Shown one piece after another: positions 43,899 to 53,017 of a stretch of DNA of 64,000 bases. This stretch comes from Nitrospiraceae bacterium (GTDB lineage Bacteria; Nitrospirota; Nitrospiria; Nitrospirales; Nitrospiraceae). The stretch spans positions 75,277 through 139,276 of the forward strand of contig CAKKRK010000001.1 of NCBI GenBank assembly GCA_919902665.1. Direction: 5' to 3'. A program made the position numbers and the translations under genes. The notes beneath the pieces were generated by a model. That model had not been told where the DNA came from. It was given only the letters and a program-made list of their open reading frames with translations, and did not search any database. Each line of letters opens with the position of its first letter. Position 1 is the first letter of the stretch.

Positions 43899-44531
43899 TT
43901 AGGAGACGAACCGATTCCAGTTCGCATAGGGTTGACGTCGATACAGGTCCTCGACGTTCACGAGAAGCGGATACCCCGTTGACTGAAGCAGATGCGCCAC
44001 AAGCTTCAGCGGGAATCCGACCACGGTCGTATAGTCACCGATGATCCGTTCCACTAGGTCTCCACCGAGTCCTTGGATCGCATAGGCTCCGGCTTTGCCT
44101 AGCGACTCCTCCGAGGCAAGATACTGTTCATACGCGTGTTCGAGGTCCGCTTTCATCCAGACTTCCGCTGTGGCCACCTCCACTGATTCAATATGCCGCT
44201 CTCGGTCACATAAGGCGACGGCCGTATAGACCTGATGGGAACGGCCAGCCAGACGTGCCAGCATGGTGCGTGCATCTGCAAGATCGACCGGCTTCCCGAG
44301 CAGTTGGCCATCGAGGTCGATCACGGTATCGCTGCCGAGCACCAGGGCTCGTGGCCTCACACATGCCACGGAGCTCGCCTTTTCACGCGCGAAACGCCTG
44401 ACCTGTTCAATGGGCGACAACCCGACCGTGGGATGTTCGTCAAATTCCGACGGGCACACCTCGAAGGAAAGGCCTAGCAGTGCCAGGAGTTCTTTGCGGC
44501 GTGGCGAACTCGACGCCAGCACTAGCTGCAT
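43899..44531 (-). CDS. maf: Maf-family nucleotide pyrophosphatase
   Basis: 210 residues starting with the hallmark LASSSPRRKELLALLG. EFDEHPTVGLSPIEQVRRFAREKA and VLGSDTVIDLDGQLLGKP follow. Maf proteins hydrolyse non-canonical or canonical NTPs (dTTP, UTP or modified nucleotides) and have been linked to arrest of cell division. Overlaps the 3' end of dus by 10 bases, so both are co-translated. Confidence 0.92.
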   Translation of the reverse strand: MQLVLASSSPRRKELLALLGLSFEVCPSEFDEHPTVGLSPIEQVRRFAREKASSVACVRPRALVLGSDTVIDLDGQLLGKPVDLADARTMLARLAGRSHQVYTAVALCDRERHIESVEVATAEVWMKADLEHAYEQYLASEESLGKAGAYAIQGLGGDLVERIIGDYTTVVGFPLKLVAHLLQSTGYPLLVNVEDLYRRQPYANWNRFVS

Positions 44532-45697
44532 CGTGAGACCAACAGGCTTGGTTCTTCAGCTGGTTCAGCCTGGGGCAGGTCCATAACGGCTGCGGGGCGA
44601 TCGTGAAATTCTGCGAGGAGGGCCTGGAGCTCTTCAACGGACGAGACTCGCACCATCTGCGCGCGCAGGGAGGCAGCATGAGGAAAGCCTTTGCAATACC
44701 AGCCCAGATGCTTGCGCATGCGGTGAAATTGCTGTGCGCCAAAGAACTGCGTGAACTGACGGGCATGTTCGACTAAGACCGCGAACCGTTCGTGCAGCGG
44801 ACGCGCACAGACATCCGATCCAATCTCAGGATCGCGCATACCACCGACTCCTATGCGAGCCCGCTCCTTTGCGTGAAAGAACCATGGCGCGCCAAGCACC
44901 CCCCTCCCGACCAACACGCCATCGACTCCGGTGTCACACACTCGTCCGGCGATGTCGTCAAGACGCTGAATGTCCCCATTTCCCAATACCAATGTTGTGG
45001 TTCCTCGCGCGAGTGCGGCAGCGCGGGCAATGGCCGACCAATCCGCCGTACCGCGATACATCTGCTGGAGCGTTCGTCCATGGAGCGAGAGCACGGCCGG
45101 CGCTTCCAGTAAAAGTTGTTCGACCCAGTCTTCAACCGTGACCGAATCGTACCCAATCCGCGTCTTCACGGACAGCGGCAGTCGCCGCCGTGGGGAAGGG
45201 CTCGTGTCACCGCGCTGTTGATTGAGACGTTCAAACATGGCAATGCGCGCCGGCTTCAACCCTGCTTGCTCAAGCGTCTGTCCGCCGGCCCAATCCTCGA
45301 TGCCCCGTTTGGCTGCCTGCATGATTGCGCGCGCCAGTTCCGGCGTGCGGATCAGCCCGGCGCCGGATCCCGACGACGCCACACTCTTCGACGGACACCC
45401 CATGTTGATGTCCAGCCCATCAAAGCCCAGCTCGCACACCACCTGTGCCGCCACATAGAAGCGCTCCGGGTCTTTCCCATAGAGCTGCGCCACGATGGGA
45501 CGCTCCCCCTCGCTGTACCGAAGCGTCTCCAAGCACTTCTCCGGTCCATGACAGATGTCATGGACGTGCGTAAATTCAGTAAAGCTGACATCCGGCTTCC
45601 CTTGCTGCGCGATGACCGATCGGAAGCACGCATCAGTGACACCATCCATTGGAGACAATCCAATGATCGGACGTGGGAGATTCAACCAAAAGCTCAT
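44522..45697 (-). CDS. tRNA-dihydrouridine synthase
   Basis: 391 residues from ATG 45697, which begins MSFWLNLPRPIIGLSPMDGVTD as the family does. FMN-binding TIM barrel with INMGCPSKSVASSG (about residue 100), LSVKTRIGYDS and SLHGRTLQQMYRG. It reduces uridines in the D-loop of tRNA. The catalytic cysteine is that of the NMGCPS motif. It is longer than the average Dus, with extra sequence around the QRGDTSPSPRRRLP loop. Starts one base after the upstream gene's stop. Confidence 0.92.
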   Translation of the reverse strand: MSFWLNLPRPIIGLSPMDGVTDACFRSVIAQQGKPDVSFTEFTHVHDICHGPEKCLETLRYSEGERPIVAQLYGKDPERFYVAAQVVCELGFDGLDINMGCPSKSVASSGSGAGLIRTPELARAIMQAAKRGIEDWAGGQTLEQAGLKPARIAMFERLNQQRGDTSPSPRRRLPLSVKTRIGYDSVTVEDWVEQLLLEAPAVLSLHGRTLQQMYRGTADWSAIARAAALARGTTTLVLGNGDIQRLDDIAGRVCDTGVDGVLVGRGVLGAPWFFHAKERARIGVGGMRDPEIGSDVCARPLHERFAVLVEHARQFTQFFGAQQFHRMRKHLGWYCKGFPHAASLRAQMVRVSSVEELQALLAEFHDRPAAVMDLPQAEPAEEPSLLVSRCS

Positions 45698-45698
45698 A

Positions 45699-47189
45699 TC
45701 AGCTCTCGTACACTGGAACACCGGGTTCGTTGGCAAAGCGGTACGCTCGGCGAAGGTCCTCGGCTTCTCTTTCGGCAATGCTGTGCAACTCTGGCATCAC
45801 CTCCTGGACAAACTCTACAAACCGGTCGACCTTCAGCAGGAAGAAATCGTACGTACCGACGAAAGTCCTTGGCTCACGGAACCAGAATGCCACAAACCCA
45901 TCAAGCGACACATCCTGCTCTCTAAGCCGACGACAGGATTCTACAAACATGTCCTCTACCTTTCCTCCCCAGTGAAGAATCTCATATGGGAGATAGACGG
46001 AACGATAGAGGTCCAACTCTTGGATGTTGGCGCTGTCTTGGCTCCATTCTGCTCCCGCTGGCTCCATTGCTCCCGCCACAACTCGTGCATATCGATCGTA
46101 GGCCTCTGTAAGATTTTGTGTGCTCGATGTCGACATTAGCCCTTCCGACAGTGCGCATGCCTCGGAATCCGGCACAACCTGTTCTGTGTTGCTCAGCTGG
46201 CGGAACAGTACCCCATAACGACGGGTGAACGCCATGAATTCATCCACGATCAATTCGACTGGTTTCGTATCCACCTCCAGGGCCAGACCTTTGAGGCTGG
46301 TGAGCTGTGGATGGCATAAAATCTGATCGAGCATCTCGAACAAGACGGCCGGAATCGGAGCGGAATGGGCATCGACCCAGGCAGGAAGCGCGGCATCGCT
46401 TATATCACCCACCAGTCGTGACGCGAGGGTTCGGTCTGATTCATGAATGGCCAGACCCGCCACGTGAATCTCAACCACACGGTCCATGGGAAACTCGTCG
46501 AGAAAAACCTCGACAAATCGTGTGAGCGACATGGTCCGATGCGCGCCGGAATAGCGAAACACCGTCCAGAGATGGCCCACGTCCAAGACCAACCCACAGG
46601 AAGCCTGTTCGCTGATGGCCTGAAAAAACATTGGGATAGACATAGTCCCAGCGACAAAGTACGTGAGGGGCGGCATTTCAAGGAGCATCAGTGGCGTGCT
46701 CCCATTAGCCAAACGACACTGTTGATCAAGCAGACGTTGGATCAATCGTGTATTATCAGCCACCACGTTCGCGCTTAACGGCGTATAGAGCGGGGGAAGG
46801 TAGGTCCCGTAGTGATAGCCGGCGAGATATTTTGTCGCACACTCATGATTCAGCCAGGCACTCTGCAAGATTACCAGTTGTTCTGCAGCCTCGGAGATTT
46901 CTTGTCCAAATGCCGTCGAATCGGCCATCTGGGGTTGAGTGACCCATAACCCTTCGCCATGATATGTCAGTAGACCGTCGCCGGCCGCTTTCCTGGTGGA
47001 TGCTAACGCCATCGATGTCGTACGGAACACTTCAAGGTAGGCAGGCGGCACTTGACGTTCTTGTAGACTTCGCCGCAAGCTAGAAAGGTCCGGAGCATGA
47101 ATATCGACGGAAAGCCCTAACCCATGCACCGGAATGGTCCCGAGCCGACGAATGAACTCCCTATGATAAGGCCCACTCGACGCCATCAT
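45699..47189 (-). CDS. MNIO/DUF692-like protein with C-terminal extension
   Basis: 496 residues from ATG 47189 (AAGAGAG just upstream). The first ~330 residues fit the TIM-barrel pattern of the multinuclear non-heme iron oxidative (MNIO, DUF692) family: HGEGLWV, NHECATKYLAGYHYG, LMLLEMPPLTYF, GLVLDVGHLWTV and VVEIHVAGLAIHE, whose His, Glu, Asp and Asn/His residues bind iron. Known members modify cysteine-rich peptides. A C-terminal helical extension of about 150 residues is of unknown role. It is followed closely by dus; no cysteine-rich precursor peptide is visible nearby. Confidence 0.65.
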   Translation of the reverse strand: MMASSGPYHREFIRRLGTIPVHGLGLSVDIHAPDLSSLRRSLQERQVPPAYLEVFRTTSMALASTRKAAGDGLLTYHGEGLWVTQPQMADSTAFGQEISEAAEQLVILQSAWLNHECATKYLAGYHYGTYLPPLYTPLSANVVADNTRLIQRLLDQQCRLANGSTPLMLLEMPPLTYFVAGTMSIPMFFQAISEQASCGLVLDVGHLWTVFRYSGAHRTMSLTRFVEVFLDEFPMDRVVEIHVAGLAIHESDRTLASRLVGDISDAALPAWVDAHSAPIPAVLFEMLDQILCHPQLTSLKGLALEVDTKPVELIVDEFMAFTRRYGVLFRQLSNTEQVVPDSEACALSEGLMSTSSTQNLTEAYDRYARVVAGAMEPAGAEWSQDSANIQELDLYRSVYLPYEILHWGGKVEDMFVESCRRLREQDVSLDGFVAFWFREPRTFVGTYDFFLLKVDRFVEFVQEVMPELHSIAEREAEDLRRAYRFANEPGVPVYES

Positions 47190-47354
47190 TTCTCTCTTGC
47201 CGACAGTCAAAATTCATTCCTAGTGTATGACGGCAAACCTTTGAATGACAAGGCTTTCAACCTCTCATGGCCCCCGTGGACCTTCTGCTATACTTGGCAT
47301 ACATTGCGGCCAGGAGGGGGGCAGATTCGTGAGAAAAAAGGACCTCGCTGAGGA

Positions 47355-48131
47355 ATGGCAGACACGGACAGTCAAGGGCCAAAAGCCACGGATCACCAGA
47401 CCATACTGGTTGCACACATGATGACACCCGGCGTAGTCCAAGTGCCGGGAGACGTCTCGGTCACTGAAGCCGCGTCGCTTTTGGAACGCGAACGCATGCC
47501 CTGCCTCTTGGTCAAGGATACTGAGTCTCGTTTCGGACTCATGACACCGACCGACATCGTCAAAAAGGTCGTTGCGCAGGGCCTCGAGCCGGATGACATT
47601 GAGGTCCGAGCCATCATGACACGACCAGTCCAATTTATCGAGTACGATCGAGCGATGGACGAGGCGTCAGCGCTCATGATGTCCTCTGGGACACCGATCC
47701 TCATCGTTACAAAACAAAATCAACCGGTCGGCGTCCTCACCGCGAGAGACCTGGTCCTTTCTCCAAAGCGATGCGCGACAAGCATCTCAGCCACCATCAG
47801 TATACTGGATGGAGAGAGTATGGGAAGGGAACATCAGGTCGCCATCTCACAGCTCAGCCATGCAGGCGCCTCGGTGGAATCTCCCGCGCTGGTGCTGCCG
47901 GGAACTAAAGTGCTGTTGAGCTTTTCTCTCTCTGAGATGATGAGTCCCTTGACCATCCGAGGGAGCATCTTGAATAACACAGGCATTGAGCCGATATCCG
48001 GCGCCACCTGTTCCCTCACCGCCGCACCTCGAGGTATAGAGATACAATTCATCGACCTCTCTCCTGCAGACCAGTCCAGAATCAAAGCCTGGGTGCTGGC
48101 CCAGCTTCCTAAATCGTTCGACCCTTCCTAG
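47355..48131 (+). CDS. CBS pair fused to a PilZ domain
   Basis: 258 residues. Two CBS motifs (residues about 20-130) are followed by a PilZ-like beta-barrel (from about 150), in which the usual c-di-GMP motif RxxxR/DxSxxG is only partly recognisable (REHQVAISQLSHAGASVES). The combination could couple adenylate sensing with c-di-GMP signalling. Loss of the exact PilZ arginines cannot be ruled out by eye. It stands alone, divergent from the MNIO gene. Confidence 0.75.
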   Translation: MADTDSQGPKATDHQTILVAHMMTPGVVQVPGDVSVTEAASLLERERMPCLLVKDTESRFGLMTPTDIVKKVVAQGLEPDDIEVRAIMTRPVQFIEYDRAMDEASALMMSSGTPILIVTKQNQPVGVLTARDLVLSPKRCATSISATISILDGESMGREHQVAISQLSHAGASVESPALVLPGTKVLLSFSLSEMMSPLTIRGSILNNTGIEPISGATCSLTAAPRGIEIQFIDLSPADQSRIKAWVLAQLPKSFDPS

Positions 48132-48213
48132 ACTGGATCAGATCCCGTCAATCTTTGACCAACCTCCGATCCATTGGTACAATTTCATGTCTCACTCAAT
48201 GGAAAGGGTAGCT

Positions 48214-49269
48214 ATGAATACAACCGGTAAGTCTTCGCAGAGTCGATCCCGCCCCGTTTTATCGCGAGATGAGATTCTTCATCAGGTCAGCACTCTTCTA
48301 AATAGCCCGGAGGACGACCTGCATGCCGCACTCATGCGAGAGCTCCTGACGGGAATGTTGAAACTCCATGACGCACACTTAGATCTCTTGGATGTGAAAA
48401 TCGTGAACCGTGCGGTCAAAGAACTGCGTCATGCATTCGGCGTCTTCAACGGCTATCGGAACCGGCAGAAAGTCAGCATTTTTGGCTCAGCGCGAACCCC
48501 CTCCGACGATCCCAATTATCAACTCGCCCATCAATTCTCCCAAGGCATCGTCCGGGCAGGGTTCATGGTCATCACCGGCGGGGCAGATGGGATCATGCGC
48601 GCCGCCCAAGAGGGCGCCGGACGCGAGAACAGCTTCGGCGTCAACATCATGCTGCCCTTCGAACAAGGTCCGAACTCCACGATCGCCGATGACCCAAAGC
48701 TGATTACCTTCAAATACTTTTTCACCCGCAAGTTGATGTTCCAAAAGGAAGCCAACGCCATCGCGCTCTTCCCTGGCGGGTTCGGGACGCACGACGAAGG
48801 TTTTGAAATCCTCACGCTCGCCCAAACCGGCAAGAGTGATCCGCAACCGATCATCTGTCTTCAAGCCCCCGGCTGCGACTATTGGGACGATTGGTCGGCT
48901 TTTGTGACGAGGCAACTGCTGAAGCGTAAGCTCATCAATGAAGAGGACATGAGTCTCTTCTCAATCGTCACTACCGCAGATGCAGCCGTGAGCCAGATCC
49001 TCAGATTTTACCGCCGCTATCATTCTATGCGCTTTGTGGGACGAGAGCTGGCAATGCGACTCAAGCAGGCCATTACGTCTGAGCAACTCGAACAGCTCCG
49101 GGAGCGATTCTCCGATCTCCTATCAGACGGCACGTTCGAACTTCGCGGCCCACTCACGGAAGAATTGGACGAACCGGCTCTGCGTGATCTCCCTCGACTC
49201 GTGTTCACTTTTAATCGACGCAACGCCGGCCGACTTCGCCAATTGATCAGTCACCTGAACGAGTTGTGA
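48214..49269 (+). CDS. LOG-family protein (lysine decarboxylase-like, TIGR00730)
   Basis: 351 residues from ATG 48214 (GGAAAGGG before it). The PGGFGTHDEGFE motif (about residue 195) and the SIFGSARTP and VITGGADGIM strands define the LOG/YgdH fold. Members with this motif hydrolyse nucleoside 5'-monophosphates, for example cytokinin ribotides, to release the base. The N- and C-terminal extensions are as long as in the larger bacterial LOG proteins. Confidence 0.88.
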   Translation: MNTTGKSSQSRSRPVLSRDEILHQVSTLLNSPEDDLHAALMRELLTGMLKLHDAHLDLLDVKIVNRAVKELRHAFGVFNGYRNRQKVSIFGSARTPSDDPNYQLAHQFSQGIVRAGFMVITGGADGIMRAAQEGAGRENSFGVNIMLPFEQGPNSTIADDPKLITFKYFFTRKLMFQKEANAIALFPGGFGTHDEGFEILTLAQTGKSDPQPIICLQAPGCDYWDDWSAFVTRQLLKRKLINEEDMSLFSIVTTADAAVSQILRFYRRYHSMRFVGRELAMRLKQAITSEQLEQLRERFSDLLSDGTFELRGPLTEELDEPALRDLPRLVFTFNRRNAGRLRQLISHLNEL

Positions 49270-49348
49270 GCCATGCCGTACAAGTCGGCATGAACGCGAC
49301 AGATGCCTTTTAGTCCTGACTTGGGCATGCTATTCTCTCCCAACTCAT

Positions 49349-50221
49349 ATGGGTAATGTATCTTCAGCACCTCCATTCCATGGTTCTCCGGACATTGTCC
49401 TGTACCATGCCGAATGTTCCGATGGGTTCGGGGCGGCCTGGGCTCTCTGGAAAAAGTTTCCGAGTGCGAGTTTTTCACCAGTCAAACATGGCCACCCGCC
49501 CCCTCCCGATCTCAAGGATCGCCGTGTCGTGATCGTCGATTTCAGCTACTCTCGACCGATCCTGGAAGCCATGGCCTCCGAGACCAAGGAACTTCTCATT
49601 CTGGATCACCATATCACCGCCGAACGGATCTTGGACGGCTTTTCAAACGCGTACTTCGATCAAACAAAGTCCGGCGCCGTCCTAAGCTGGGAATGGGCCC
49701 ACCGCACGCCGGCTCCCTGGCTGCTTCAACACATTCAAGACAAGGATTTATGGACCTGGGCTTTGCCGAACAGTCGCGAAATCAACGCGGCCTTGGCTTC
49801 CTACCCATTTGATTTCACTGTATGGGATCGCTTTACTCAGTCGACGCTCGAGCAGGAAGGCCGAGCCATCTTGCGGTATGAACAGGAACTGGTCGGCAAA
49901 CTCGCGGCACAAGCCGCTCTGGTTGAATTCCAGGGGGTGGTCGTTCCCTCCGTGCAAAGCGCCATTCTCACGAGCCAAATCGGCGAACGGCTCTCGCCGC
50001 ATCATCCTTTTTGCCTGATCTGGCATGACCGCGATGGTCGTCGCTATTTCAGCATGCGGTCCCGAGCTGACGGGACTGATGTTGGGACCATTGCCGCCTC
50101 GTTTGGCGGCGGGGGCCATACCCATGCAGCCGGCTTTTCCGTTCCGCTGGAGACGGATGGAACTCCTCCGAGTGATCCTAGATTCCCTCGTGTGTTCCGA
50201 GAACGTCGCCAAACAGCATAG
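49349..50221 (+). CDS. DHH-family phosphoesterase
   Basis: 290 residues. DHH motifs: HAECSDGFGAAWAL (metal-binding Asp), VDFSYSR, and LDHHITA with the diagnostic Asp-His-His at about residue 91. The C-terminal DHHA1-type motif SFGGGGHTHAAGF binds nucleic-acid or nucleotide substrates. Similar to proteins of the RecJ/NrnA superfamily that hydrolyse short nucleic acids or phosphodiesters. The 3' end leads 12 bases later into the rhomboid gene. Confidence 0.85.
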   Translation: MGNVSSAPPFHGSPDIVLYHAECSDGFGAAWALWKKFPSASFSPVKHGHPPPPDLKDRRVVIVDFSYSRPILEAMASETKELLILDHHITAERILDGFSNAYFDQTKSGAVLSWEWAHRTPAPWLLQHIQDKDLWTWALPNSREINAALASYPFDFTVWDRFTQSTLEQEGRAILRYEQELVGKLAAQAALVEFQGVVVPSVQSAILTSQIGERLSPHHPFCLIWHDRDGRRYFSMRSRADGTDVGTIAASFGGGGHTHAAGFSVPLETDGTPPSDPRFPRVFRERRQTA

Positions 50222-50233
50222 CCGCAGACCCTC

Positions 50234-50932
50234 ATGATTCCTCTCCACGACGATAATCCCACTCAACGGACTCCCATCGTCACGATGATCTTTATTGGCA
50301 TCTGTGTCGCGGTGTTTCTCTATCAAGTAAATCTTCCCCATGAGGCTGCCGAGCTCTTCGCATTTCAATACGGCGCCATCCCTGCCATTGTCTTCGGCCA
50401 GGCTTCGCTTCCCGAGGAAGCCGTTGCCTTTCCGGCATCCCTCAGCCTGGTGACCAGCATGTTTCTTCACGGAGGCTGGATGCACCTACTCGGGAACATG
50501 CTCTACCTCTGGATTTTCGGCAATAACATCGAAGATGTGATGGGTCACGCGAAGTTCGTCGTCTTCTATCTCCTGTCTGGTATCCTGGCTGCGCTGAGCC
50601 ATGCCTTAACTGACCCTTCCTCCCAAATCCCGATGGTGGGCGCCAGCGGGGCCATCTCGGCTGTGCTCGGTGCCTATCTGCTGTTATTTCCACGCGCTCA
50701 CGTGCTGGTCTTGCTGCCGGCGATCGGGATGACCCGAGTGGCAGCGGGCATCGTTCTCGGCATGTGGTTTATCACGCAGCTGATCAGCGGAGGCATGAGC
50801 GTAGGTGCGACAGGAGGGGGCGTCGCCTTTTTCGCTCATATCGGTGGATTCATCGCAGGCATGGCACTGATTGGTCTTTTCAAACGGAAGGATGTGCGTT
50901 TTTTTTCGCCTGGCCGGTCGACGTGGTCTTAA
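50234..50932 (+). CDS. Rhomboid-family intramembrane serine protease
   Basis: 232 residues with six or seven membrane helices. The catalytic serine lies in GASGAISAVLGAYLL (about residue 139) and the histidine in FFAHIGGFIAGM (about residue 198), with the HGGWMHLLGNMLYLWIFG loop conserved. It cleaves membrane-helix substrates within the inner membrane. Follows the DHH gene closely and is convergent with the histidine-kinase-like gene. Confidence 0.92.
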   Translation: MIPLHDDNPTQRTPIVTMIFIGICVAVFLYQVNLPHEAAELFAFQYGAIPAIVFGQASLPEEAVAFPASLSLVTSMFLHGGWMHLLGNMLYLWIFGNNIEDVMGHAKFVVFYLLSGILAALSHALTDPSSQIPMVGASGAISAVLGAYLLLFPRAHVLVLLPAIGMTRVAAGIVLGMWFITQLISGGMSVGATGGGVAFFAHIGGFIAGMALIGLFKRKDVRFFSPGRSTWS

Positions 50933-50965
50933 TGAGGACGTCCCTCCCTGAACCGAGAAGACTGC

Positions 50966-52813
50966 TCATGCAGCATCCAACATCTCTCTGACCTTCTCGA
51001 CTAAGCCGGACTGACGGTAGGGATGCTGTAGGACAAACCGCTGATTGATCCGATGGTGCTGAATCGTTTCATCATCGTAGCCCGAGACAAACAGCGTCTT
51101 CATCGTTGGATGCTGGCTCAGAAGTCGGCGGGCAAGTTCACGCCCTCCGATCTCACGCATCACTAAGGGACTCACTGCGAGATGAACAATCCCCTTATAG
51201 TGTTGAGTGAGCATAAGCGCCTCGACCGATGAGGCCGCCTCCAAGACTCGATAGCGATGGCGCTGTAAGATGGACCGTGCCAGCTTCCGCTCAATTTCGC
51301 TTTCCTCCACAAGCAGGATCGTTTCATCTCCTTTGGCTAACATCGCTTTGAGAGTCATCTCCTCCCGTACCTCCTGCGCCGGGGCCGCAGGGAACATGAC
51401 TCGGACAACCGTCCCTTGCCCTGGCCGGCTCTCGACGTCTAGAAGGCCGCGGTTTTGTTTAACAATCCCGAAGACCGCAGTGAGACCAAGACCAATGTTG
51501 GTTTCTTTCGTCGAGAACAGCGGTTCGAACATATGGGCCTGAGTATCCAGACTCATGCCGGTTCCGGTATCACTGATTTGAATGAGGATCTGGGAATGTG
51601 CTGTATTGACCAACATCGGTCGGGCCAATTTTTGAAGCTCCTCAATAGTCTTGATCTCAATCGTCAGTTGGCCTCCGTTGGGCATCGCATCTCGTGCATT
51701 AACAACCAATTGAAGAAGAACGGTTTCCAAGCCTTCTCGATCCACTTCGGCATAGGCTACCTGCTCATCCACCTTGACGACCAGCTCAATATGGTCAGGT
51801 AAAAGACTCACGATCATACTGCGCAAATCGGCGAACACCGCTTGGACGGACCAGATATGTCCAACGTGCCGGCTCTCACACTCCAGTGCAATGAGCTGAG
51901 CCGTGAGCGTGGCAGCCTTTTCACCGACTCTAAAGAGCTCGTCGGCAGGAGATCTGAGAGGGTCGTTCGGCTGCAGACCCGATAACATGACACCGGTCTG
52001 CTTTCCAATGACAGCAAACAACGCCCCGAATTCACCGGCAATTCTGGCCGTGACTCGACCGACGGCTTCCATCTTCTGTGCCTCATGAAGTTGTCGCTCA
52101 AGCCCCTTCCTGACAACATGCCCCTCGCGGAGACCAACATTCGCCTTTATAAGGTCCTCTTTCATGGATTTAATTCTGGCTTCAAGCTGAGTTTTGGCGG
52201 TCTCCAATTCCTCCTCGGTCTTCTTCAGTTGCTCTACATCTTTCTGGAGCGAGACCTTTTCTTCCTGAGCAACAGCCGTGCTTTCTAGCGCGACCCCGTA
52301 GAACACCGCCATGACGAGAAGGACCGGGATGCCCAGCAGCTGTCCGGTAGCCATGACTCCGGTTTGCAGTACCCCTTCATAGAGCACAACCGCATAGCCA
52401 GCACTCAAAAGCAGTGAGAGGCCAAGTAGATGACTGAGCCGCCTGACTGACGCCGCCACCAACATAAGAACAAAATAGGCAATGTACAGATCTGACCGGG
52501 CGTTTCCGGAAAGATAGATGACCGTTGTCACGAGGAGCGTATCTGCTGCAACAAGTCCTGCACTAAACCAGGCCGCTCCCAGTAGAGCTTGAGGCAACAT
52601 CGCGATGACGAGGATTCCCAGCCAGAGCCCGACCACCAGACTATTGCTCATCACTCGACTCACGACTGATTCGGCACCGAAGAGCAATTCATACGAAAGG
52701 ATGATGGTAACGAGGCCCTGGAGAACCAGGAACCGGGAGCTTGGGTTCGAAAGCAACCGACAGAGTCTAGCCGACGCCTGACCGGAACCTGCTTGGACCA
52801 AATTGTGTCCCAT
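50966..52813 (-). CDS. Hybrid histidine-kinase-like protein lacking both phosphoacceptors
   Basis: 615 residues. Five or six membrane helices (residues about 28-175), a coiled coil (185-245), a DHp-like helix pair, an ATPase domain (NARDAMPNGG at 372, SDTGTGM at 414, TNIGLGLTAVFGIV at 438) and a receiver-like domain (500-615). The DHp H-box reads ARIAGEFGAL where relatives have IAHDFNNLL, so the phosphoacceptor His is Gly260. In the receiver, AVSPLVM replaces the TDVVM motif, so the Asp is Pro549, and the conserved Lys position reads His (LQHPYR). ATP-binding motifs remain. It probably works without phosphorelay. Confidence 0.85.
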   Translation of the reverse strand: MGHNLVQAGSGQASARLCRLLSNPSSRFLVLQGLVTIILSYELLFGAESVVSRVMSNSLVVGLWLGILVIAMLPQALLGAAWFSAGLVAADTLLVTTVIYLSGNARSDLYIAYFVLMLVAASVRRLSHLLGLSLLLSAGYAVVLYEGVLQTGVMATGQLLGIPVLLVMAVFYGVALESTAVAQEEKVSLQKDVEQLKKTEEELETAKTQLEARIKSMKEDLIKANVGLREGHVVRKGLERQLHEAQKMEAVGRVTARIAGEFGALFAVIGKQTGVMLSGLQPNDPLRSPADELFRVGEKAATLTAQLIALECESRHVGHIWSVQAVFADLRSMIVSLLPDHIELVVKVDEQVAYAEVDREGLETVLLQLVVNARDAMPNGGQLTIEIKTIEELQKLARPMLVNTAHSQILIQISDTGTGMSLDTQAHMFEPLFSTKETNIGLGLTAVFGIVKQNRGLLDVESRPGQGTVVRVMFPAAPAQEVREEMTLKAMLAKGDETILLVEESEIERKLARSILQRHRYRVLEAASSVEALMLTQHYKGIVHLAVSPLVMREIGGRELARRLLSQHPTMKTLFVSGYDDETIQHHRINQRFVLQHPYRQSGLVEKVREMLDAA

Positions 52814-53017
52814 GTTTTTCTAGCCTCCCGCTTGCAACAGGACGTGGGAGCCAGCAAGTGTCATACCCTAGGATTCCCAGCCAACCATGTTATTTACGAG
52901 GGTTGCTATCTTCCTCCCGATCCTTTTCGGACCAGCCATTGACAAAATCGAACGGCAAGACCCTGTTGGCTACCAGGAATCTTTTTCAGCACATAGACGT
53001 GAAGGATTGAAACGAGC

